64,000 bases of DNA from Nectonema munidae (lineage: Eukaryota > Nematomorpha > Nectonematoida > Nectonematidae), in assembly GCA_030549495.1 (NCBI GenBank), contig JAUIRK010000974.1:310001-374000 (forward strand). Direction: 5' to 3'. This document shows positions 56,438 through 64,000 of this stretch, piece by piece; the stretch's first letter is position 1, and every line of letters begins with the position of its first letter. A model generated the notes under the pieces. That model was not told the DNA's origin, ran no database searches, and was given only the letters and a program-made list of their open reading frames with translations. The position numbers were made by a program, and so were the translations under genes.

Positions 56438-58473
56438 TATGATGGCAAACAAAAATTGACTTTATTAAAAGAAAATATTGACTTTTAAATTAAAAAAAAT
56501 TGACTTTTATGATTTTATTAACTTTTAAACATAAAATAAAAAAACAAAATTATTTACAATTATTGAAAAAAATCATGTAATTAAAAATATTGTCTGGATT
56601 AAAATTTCGATCTTTTTCTAATAACTTTCTCGGTTTTGAGAAGGATCTTTCAACTTCACAACTTGAAGCTGGACAATTTTGTAGAAGTAAATACGTATCA
56701 GGTGATATACTTGAATTTTTAATCTCCATAATATCAGTTATTTGATTTTGTTCCATTCTACTTTTGATATATGGGATCAATTTGCATTCATCATTGTTAA
56801 AATGAAGTAAACTTAAAACTTTGCTAGCGTCACATATTTTAAAAGTCCTTTTTTGCGATTGTTCTATTAGCCCAATTATATTTTGAGCGTAGTTTTTTTA
56901 ATTGATAACAAAGCTTTACATAAGTTAAGATTTTCTCAGCTTTTTCTTGCATTGTCAATCAAAATACCATTTTCACCATCAAAATTTTCCATAATTTTTT
57001 TTATTTCAGGAAGATTTTTCCTATAGTAAAGAGTTGCTTCCAACCGACTACCCCATCTTGTAATTATAGGAACTGGTGTGTAACCAATTTCAGAGAAAAA
57101 AAGAGCGTCTTGTTTGTTCTCTATTGTGAGAGCTTTAAAACTCGAAATCAATGCATCCACTTCAAGATAAAAAGTTTTAATTTTTGGAGCACAGTTGTGC
57201 AATAAGTGGGAAATGAATGTAACGTGAAAAAGTTAGGAAACATAACTTTCTGCGGCAGTATTGTATCTAGCAGCATCTGTTATTAAAAGCAAAAAGTGTT
57301 TTCTACCTATGTGAAACTCTTTCAACGTATCGTGGATAAAATAAGTCAACGTTTGTGAATTTATATGTGCTTCAAAAGGTGCAGTTTTGATTAAGTAAGT
57401 TTTTTGAGGTTCTACCAATGTTCCAGCAATGAATACACAATTCGTAATAATGGTTTCATCAACCATCAGAAACACGTCTTGATTTTTTAATAAACTTTTA
57501 ATTTTTTCAACTTTCTCATCTGCTAATTTCGAAACCAAGTTTCTACATGTTGTAGCAGAAGGAACTTGTCTTCCGAGATTTTGAAAAAGTGAAACTCTGC
57601 TCGAATGACAAAGTTTGTGCAATGGAAGATTAGCTTCTATAGGAAAGCTGTAATCAATTTCTTTTTGAAGTCATTGGAAGTAGTTTCAGTGGAAAACTTT
57701 TCAATCCTGCTGTTGGCATAAGTATCTTTAAGATGTTTTTCGTGTTTTGGGGTTTTCTGTGACTTTCAATAAAAAAGTTTTATCGTGTTTTACTTCTACC
57801 AAACATAACTTGCAAAAAAGTTTGTATTTGCTTTGTGATAGTGAAAACTCGTTTGGATATTTTGTAATAATGAGTGATATTTTCATAGAATTACTTGTAG
57901 AGCTTTTAGGCAAAATTGTATAATTTTTAAAATTAAAAAGAAAAAATAAAGTTCACACAAAACTTGTTTATAAAAGGAGAATAAATAAAAAAGAGAGGTT
58001 GTGTAATCTTTCTTAAGAAGGATTTAACTCGGTACTTATAGGCAAAAAATTATTTAATTCTAAGGTATGAAAAAATTCTGCTGCAACAGTCTTATCTACG
58101 AATCAGATGTGAGTAAGTGTAAACAGTTCATACAATGAACATTTTAGAGTAACTGTTTTAATTGCTAACACATGAAGACCTATTTTCTTAGAAGATGTAA
58201 ATAATCCACTTTCTACTTACAAATCTTTAGCTTTTTTCTAATTATTTTTTAATAAAAGAATATTTTTTGTTACTTTGAATAAAATAATAATCAAAAAACA
58301 AAACCTACCTAAAAATGGACTTTTATTCACTTTTAAAATAAAATTGACTTTCATTGACACAAAAAATAGCTTTAAATTAGTCATTGTTTATTAAAAAAAC
58401 AAAAAAAATGCTTTCATAAAAGGTATTTTTATTTATAACAAAAGTTGACTTTATTGACTTTTGATTGCCCTAC
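56438..58473 (-). mobile_element. hAT element with decayed transposase and recognisable ends
   Basis: The left end (plus strand) reads TATGATGGCAAACAAAAATT, then GACTTTATT; the right end read on the minus strand is GTAGGGCAATCAAAAGTC and then AATAAAGTC. These are imperfect inverted termini of a hAT element of about 2 kb. No target duplication could be settled. The transposase remnant at 56550-57913 lies between, on the minus strand. Confidence 0.6.
56550..57913 (-). pseudogene. hAT transposase, CGGBP1-like type, interrupted
   Basis: In order on the minus strand: a CxxC finger start (YKLFCKLCLVEVKHDK, 57728-57913), then SATTCRNLVSKLADEKVEKI, VFLMVDETI and LLITDAARYN (57233-57622), then TPVPIITRWGSRLEATLYY (56936-57202), and the C-terminal dimerisation domain NCPASSCEVERSFSKPRKLL (56550-56780). 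The VDET and TDAARY words hold acidic positions of the hAT catalytic core, and CEVERSFS is the hallmark of the dimerisation domain. It resembles the transposon group from which CGG-repeat binding proteins derive. About five stops or shifts; dead. Confidence 0.8.
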
Positions 58474-60590
58474 GTATGAATACACACTCCCTGGTATGCA
58501 TATTTCAATTCAAGGAGGAAGAATAAATTTTGAATTGTTCTTGAGTTCTTCCGGGATTGAAAATATGCTGGAATAATGTAGATTTGAGTAATTTGGGTAA
58601 AGTCAATTTCTCAACCTTGTATGGGGGCTTTCTTGGACAGAAATATGTTTTTCAGAAACTTTAATCTCCAATAACCAAAATATCTTTTAAAAGAAGTTCC
58701 CTAAATCAAAATATACGAAACCAAAGTCTTTGATAACTCCACTCTCTATGTGAAGAACGATTGGATATACACGTTTATAATTTCACTTTTTTTGTTCAAA
58801 TTTTAGTGTGTTTCATTTTTTAAGTACACAGAATTTTAGTTTCACCACGAACAGAATCTAAATGCCAAGTCTTAACAATAAATTAGAACACTTTTAATAT
58901 CTTTCCTGTTTAAGGCATCGGTTGTAATTGAAATACGTCATGCTTTTACTAAATCATTCAAAATTTAGCGAACAGTTCTTGAAATATTTGCTTATTTAAG
59001 CTCATATCATATTTTTTGTCTTCAAACTTTTTTAGGAAGGATAATCTTCTTATAATTGAGGATTTAAGGAGCACTTAAGTTTAGGATTAGAGTTTAAATT
59101 TAAAAGTATAAGATTCGTAAAACATTTAAAATATCTTTCCATTTTACGTAAAAGTTTTTTACAAAATTCATACATCCTTCCTTTCATTTTTAAAAAGAAA
59201 GTGAATCGAAAAAAGCAAAAAAATATACTAAACCAAATTGATGAATAATAAATTTATTGAAACTTTTTACAGTTAAAAAATTTTTTTATGCAAAGAAATA
59301 TTTTTAAAAAGAAAATCATACAAATGTGACAATGGTTCATTTATTTATTGTTATGAAAATTTTAATTTTCAAATAAAAGTTTTGAAACCGGAACATTCTG
59401 ATTTTTAACAAGAGTAATCGGCACTATATTCTGGTCAAATCGGAACATATGGCAAGCATGTACTCAAAGAACTCAGACTAAAAGTGAAAAATTTTAATTG
59501 AACTACTTTTTTGACGGCTTCAAATAAAAAGTTTTTATCCAAGCCAGATTGATTAGTTTTTTTCTAATTTTTCTGATATTATATAAAACATCGTAACTTT
59601 TTAGGGAAAGTACGCAGAACTTATTCTACTAACTTTTTACGTTTTCCTGTCCCAACCCAAATCAGGAAAACAATGTCGTCAATAATGAAACTTAGTTCAG
59701 AATATTACCTGCCATCTTTACCCCTAATCACTAATCACAATCCAGAAACTCAAAAAAAGCCTATTTTGTATCATTTGTAACTACTGTTATAAGAGCATTT
59801 TGACAAAGGTTTATTGAAAAATAGTTATATCACAAGAATGCCAGAAGAAGTGAGATGGCGGTTGCATATAAAACGCAATGATTAGTTAATAATTCTGTTC
59901 ATATAGAGAATAAATAGTGGAGGAGTTGTATTGAAGTGAACGTAGTGTTTTGATTGGTGAAGTAAGATTAGTATACGTATTTAAATATATTAGTAAGATG
60001 ATGTGATATATACGTAATTTAATTAGTGCTAGATTCGTTTCTTCAAAAATCGCCAATAGAATCTCCGTGTTTATACTAGAGAGGTCAGTAAACTAGCGAG
60101 ATTTGAACTTGTGTTCCAAAAAGGGAAAAGAAGATTGGAAAGCATGAACAGATTATGCAAGTGAAAAATGAGCAGAATATGAAAAGTAAGAATGGATTTG
60201 TATGATTGATGCGTTTATACTTGTATTTGTACATGACAAATGAATTGATACATTTTTATATTTGATCTAAATAAGTGGTTGAGGAGAGAGGAGAGGGATG
60301 CAGCCATTGAAGATTCTGCCTCATCCAACTCACTCATCATGCACGCGTGCAAAGATGGATGCTTGCAAGACAAAAAATATTGGAAATGCGTCGTTCACGA
60401 AGAAGAAGATGAGGAATTAAAATGTTGAAATGTACTTTTCATCAATTCAACCACAGTAGTGCCTTTTCAAAACAAAAAGTAGTAGTACTAAATATTTCAT
60501 GAAATTCAGCGATATTTCAAACGTGATTTCTTCCTGCCAAGCAATCAATCGCGAGTAGGAAATGTGTGATTTGCTTGCGCTAAATTATTC
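58474..60590. other. AT-rich intergenic stretch
   Basis: No recognised gene or mobile element on either strand. Confidence 0.4.
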
Positions 60591-60971
60591 TGTTCAAGTG
60601 CTTTCATTTTTCCTACTTCTCCTCTCTCTTCCTACCCACGCTGCGTCCTCACGTCCTTTCCCAACATCCTCACGCTTTATTCCGGAATCACACACTAACT
60701 TTTGAGTAGAATCCAACAAGTACTACTTCTAAATGTGAGGAAGAACAAATCCAGGTAATGTGCAGAGCAGGGTGTGTGTGTGCGAATAAATCACATTCAT
60801 CGAAAATCTCAATAAATACATTATATATCGATAATAAATTCACTTATTTTAAATCAAATCACTTAATCTATATTTTGCAAAGTTATATGTACTTTTTTTG
60901 TATACAGAGCTATAAAATTGTTATAATGAGCAAACATAATAATGGTGAGTGATGAATATTATTAAAATTTC
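60591..60971. other. GC-richer patch and possible small first exon
   Basis: Positions 60600-60680 are pyrimidine-rich and unusually GC-rich for the window. At 60926 ATGAGCAAACATAATAATG runs directly into GTGAGT, which would be a minimal coding first exon with a good splice donor. No downstream exon was identified, so this stays speculative. Confidence 0.2.
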
Positions 60972-61107
60972 ATAAAAACAACACCATCTTCCTTACTATA
61001 CACGCAAAACCTAGAACCAACATCATCATCATCATCCTCTTCATCATCATCATCGAACCCATCCACATCAGCATCCAACTCATCAATACTTGATTCACCC
61101 TTTCTAT
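60972..61107 (-). CDS. Candidate acidic 3' exon of an unknown gene
   Basis: Minus-strand frame after an AACTTATAG acceptor-like word reads KGESSIDELDADVDGFDDDD, then an Asp/Glu run, then GSRFCVYSKEDGVVFMKF and a stop. The codons are GAT/GAA-rich, so it could also be a simple GAT repeat read by chance, but the flanking residues are well mixed. No upstream exon was identified. Confidence 0.3.
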
Positions 61108-62834
61108 AAGTTTTTTGACCCTTTTAACAAGACAAAGATGCATATATCGTATATACTATGAAGATTTTTCTATTCGCGCTGAAGACTTCAAAATGCTTTT
61201 TCTTCTTTATCTCAAAATCACTGTAAAATGTTCGTTCATTCCAAAAGCCTCAAGAACTTTAAAAAAAATTTATTTACTGATACATCTATCAACAAGATAT
61301 AGGAGAATTATTTTTTGATTTGATTTCTATCTTCATTCAAATGTTATTTTGTTTAAAAGTGAAGTTCTTGTCTAATAAAGATAATAATGATAGGCTCATT
61401 TTATAGCATAGCTCATCCCTTCTTACAAATGAGGACGCGCTTGGCTAATTGCATTCGCTCAAACTTTGCAGAAACTCTTTCATCTCCTTTGCCAACAATA
61501 AAATTATACGACATTCAAAAAGCTCTTTGTAAGGAAAGGAGAGAGAGAGAGAGAGTTCATTTGCAAAATTTACGATTTTCAATTTTCATTTGATAATTAA
61601 ATTTTTTTTTACAAATATTCTTCAATATTTTGAAGGGAATGAATGAAAAGAATTTCGAAGCAGTTCTGCATCTAAGATTTCCTGCGCTGTCGCTACAGGC
61701 TTTAACATGGCGTAGCTTGTATATATTTAACTGAGCTATGAAAGTTCTTCTTTACTAAGACGCGTGTGACAAAAAATACAAATGCTTTAAAACTTTAAAA
61801 TTTTCGATTATTTTGCTCATTAAAACTTTAATAAGGTCAAAAAATTAAAAGTAAAATGATACTTTTCGAATCATATTACAAAAATGTTCAAAAATGATAT
61901 CATGGCAAATTTTAATTTTTGTTATATCAAAAATTAAAATAGTTGTAAATATTCTTTAAAAAATATCAAATATGATTTTAAGCAAGAATAAAATTTAAAT
62001 TTTCCATGTAAATTTCAGATGGTTCACCAAAATTTACACGTAAAGTTTGCAAGTTATGGAATCTAAATTTAAATTTAGTAAATTTATTATTAGTACAAAA
62101 TAAACATGTTAATGAGATCACAAGTAAAAGAATATGTATGTTCTTTGATTTTGAATATCTGATGGCTTTTCAACTTGAAAAAATCGTACACTCTCATTTA
62201 CTTGAAGTGAGTTATAAATTTTCGTATTTCTTTGAATGAAATCTAACATGAAATCATTACCCCGAATTATAGCCAATTCTGTTATGATAAAAGACAACAG
62301 TTCGCCCTAGACCATGAGTCCTCGATGTTTTCCCCCTTTGATATAATAAAAAAACTAATTTTTGTAATATAAACTTTCATACAAAAATATTTACACGCTT
62401 AAAAAAAAAGATGATACAGTGATTGTATCACACGATTTAAACAAAGTTATCAAAAAATTTTTCTTAAGGTATATAAAAAAAAGTACAACAGATATGAAGA
62501 ACGGAATCAATACTATAGTGGAAACTCTTGTGATTAAGTGACTCAACAAGTTTGTTTATGCGGAGGGAGAGTTGATGATAATGCTTTTCCCATATGGTGT
62601 GCTTTTTATCTCATTCTAAACTTTGTCTTTATTGCTAAGAACACCCAGATTCCCAACAGTATGTTGTCACAAAAAGAACATGTACTTGGAAGGCACTCTG
62701 TGTAAGTAGTGGAAGTGAATCTTTTCCGTATTATTCATTATAGATATTAGACTGAAATTGAGAATCTCTGCACACGCCAAAAGATGCATATGGTGATCGG
62801 TATGTTCGCTATCTTTAAGAATAAACGAATGTAT
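61108..62834. other. AT-rich intergenic stretch
   Basis: No gene recognised; a short GA repeat lies near 61540-61553. Confidence 0.4.
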
Positions 62835-62840
62835 TTTATT
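62835..62840 (-). promoter_or_regulatory. Candidate poly(A) signal
   Basis: AATAAA on the minus strand, about 39 bases beyond the stop of the candidate exon at 62879-63096. Confidence 0.45.
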
Positions 62841-62878
62841 CTTTAAAAATCTTGATTTTCATAAAAAAATCATTATGA

Positions 62879-63096
62879 TTATATACTCCTATATCGAAAA
62901 GAATCCTTGAAACCACAGCTTTTGATCCCCGAGCGAAAGAAACGATGTCTACAATATAAGAAGGTCCAAACTGTGCCAAACGAAAAAGCTGCTATAAAGC
63001 AAAAATTATGAGTGAAAGTGTGTTCCATTTGAACGTGAAGCCGTGGATGAATAAAGACTTCTCTTCTTGGGGTCTCAGACACGAACACAGGGCCAT
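62879..63096 (-). CDS. Candidate 3'-terminal exon of an unknown gene
   Basis: The minus strand shows TTCTGTTTCAG as acceptor, then an open frame of about 71 residues to a TAA at 62879: GPVFVSETPRREVFIHPRLH, a hydrophobic stretch CFIAAFSFGTVWTFLYC that could span a membrane, and a basic Cys-containing tail ending SFRYRSI. Composition is more protein-like than surrounding frames and a poly(A) signal follows. No family was recognised. A second acceptor (ATTATACAG) at about 63204 would open a different frame (KNLMKDVIDRLNCGQDGN), so the region may hold more than one exon or alternative splicing. Confidence 0.4.
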
Positions 63097-63409
63097 CTGA
63101 AACAGAACTTTACAGCCTTCTCCATGTTTCCATCTTGTCCACAATTCAAGCGATCTATGACATCCTTCATCAAGTTCTTTCTGTACCGGCATCCATAGGC
63201 TGTATAATTGAAGTTGTAGTGGGAGGTAAAAAATATAAGTCAATATTCGAGGTTTTGAGATCTTTTGGATGTGCAGGGCATCGATCAATTATTATCAAAG
63301 CAATTTTTCGCGTTTCTCTTTGCATTTTATTATCTAAATTTAAAAGCCAATTACAAAAATATCTTTAGTCATCTTTATTGTGCGTATATTCAACAGGTAA
63401 ATTATTTTT

Positions 63410-64000
63410 TTTGTTTTTAATGCATCTTGGACTTTGAAATTTACCTATCACAAGCAAGGGTAATTTCTCGGTGCCAGACATGTTTGCTCCTAATAATAAA
63501 GAGAGTCTGTTCATTGCTTTTTTACTCACACTGGCAACTTCATTTTTCCTAGCAAGAGTACCATTTGGCGCGGCTCTATAATATATGTCAGTTTTATCTG
63601 CATTGAATATACATACAACTTTCAGAGTACTTCTTCAAAATTTCATCAATAAAAAACTTTTTCCACTCTTCCGCACTGTTTACATCTGCACTTTCTTTTC
63701 CTCAATGTTGACGTTTGTAAACAATATTGAATCTTTTCTGGAATCTTTGCAACCAACCATTTGAAAAATTCACGGGATTTGCTTCAGAAGTTTGAGTTAA
63801 TTCATTAATGAAGTAATTTAGCCTTTTCAATCAAAAGAGGACCTGAAATTTGCACATTTTTCTCTCTCATTGAACAAAAAGATTCAGGCAACACTCCTGT
63901 TCTTTTTCTTTTGAAATCTTTATTTTCCAGTTTAATTCTAGAAAGTTGTTCTTTATTTTTAATCCATCTACTGATTTAAAGTGTGGCTTATTTGATATTT
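63410..64000 (-). pseudogene. pogo/Tigger-type transposase, cut by the window edge
   Basis: The minus strand enters from the right edge with IKLENKDFKRKRTGVLPESF (CENP-B-type HTH region), then broken sequence, then the DDE core: VCIFNADKTDIYYRAAPNGT and MNRLSLLLGANMSGTEKLPL, ending LLVIGKFQSPRC near 63420. FNAD is the first catalytic Asp of pogo/Tigger elements, and MSGTEKLPLLVIGK is very characteristic of Tigger. There are several stops and shifts, and the remaining domain with the later Asp residues is absent on the left. Confidence 0.85.

Noticed and set aside
60758-60952. Plus-strand ORF near the pyrimidine-rich patch
   Set aside because: AT-biased frame with no domain; only the short ATG-to-GTGAGT segment at its end was kept as a speculative exon.

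Overview
The window is AT-rich animal nuclear DNA, most likely from an arthropod. The signs are spliced coding exons with GT/AG borders and introns of kilobases, AATAAA signals beyond stop codons, tRNA-derived SINEs, and many decayed hAT, piggyBac, pogo/Tigger, LINE and Ty3/Gypsy copies. A crustacean such as a caligid copepod would fit, but this is a guess from composition and repeat content. No rRNA, true tRNA, operon or CRISPR array was seen. | Two host genes are well supported. (1) A five-exon trypsin-like serine protease on the plus strand (29503-42871) joins in phase at every border into 281 residues with an intact His/Asp/Ser triad; its predicted activation bond follows Asn, not Arg/Lys. 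(2) An intronless sepiapterin reductase-like SDR on the minus strand (17645-18514) has all SDR motifs and a poly(A) signal, which suggests tetrahydrobiopterin synthesis. Weaker host candidates are a 3'-terminal exon at 62879-63096 (-), an acidic 3' exon at 60972-61107 (-) and an ORF at 27711-28034 (-). | Layout: 0-4.7 kb is AT-rich DNA with a 70-base G run; 4.7-5.6 kb is an internally deleted transposon-like protein; 6.4 and 15.4 kb hold two copies of a piggyBac-type MITE; 8.9-11.9 kb is an RTE-like LINE (-); 12.0-14.9 kb is a broken Ty3/Gypsy fossil with a hAT MITE inside; 17.6-18.5 kb is the reductase; 19.3 kb is a hAT MITE with target duplications; 21.9 kb is a LINE ORF1; 23.5-27.3 kb holds hAT remnants, one flanked by an unexpected direct repeat; 28-43 kb is the protease gene, whose introns carry SINEs, hAT debris and three copies of one MITE family; 44.2-46.2 kb is a nearly whole piggyBac transposase; 46.4-48.0 kb is a broken kinase-like gene (-); 49.0-50.9 kb is an unnamed repeat protein; 52.2-53.7 kb is a minisatellite split by a LINE; 53.9-58.5 kb holds hAT, piggyBac and hAT remnants; 63.4-64.0 kb is a pogo/Tigger transposase cut by the window edge. 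| Outside the two firm genes the window reads as a graveyard of transposons inserted beside and into each other. All assignments are from reading the sequence; no database search or alignment program was run.
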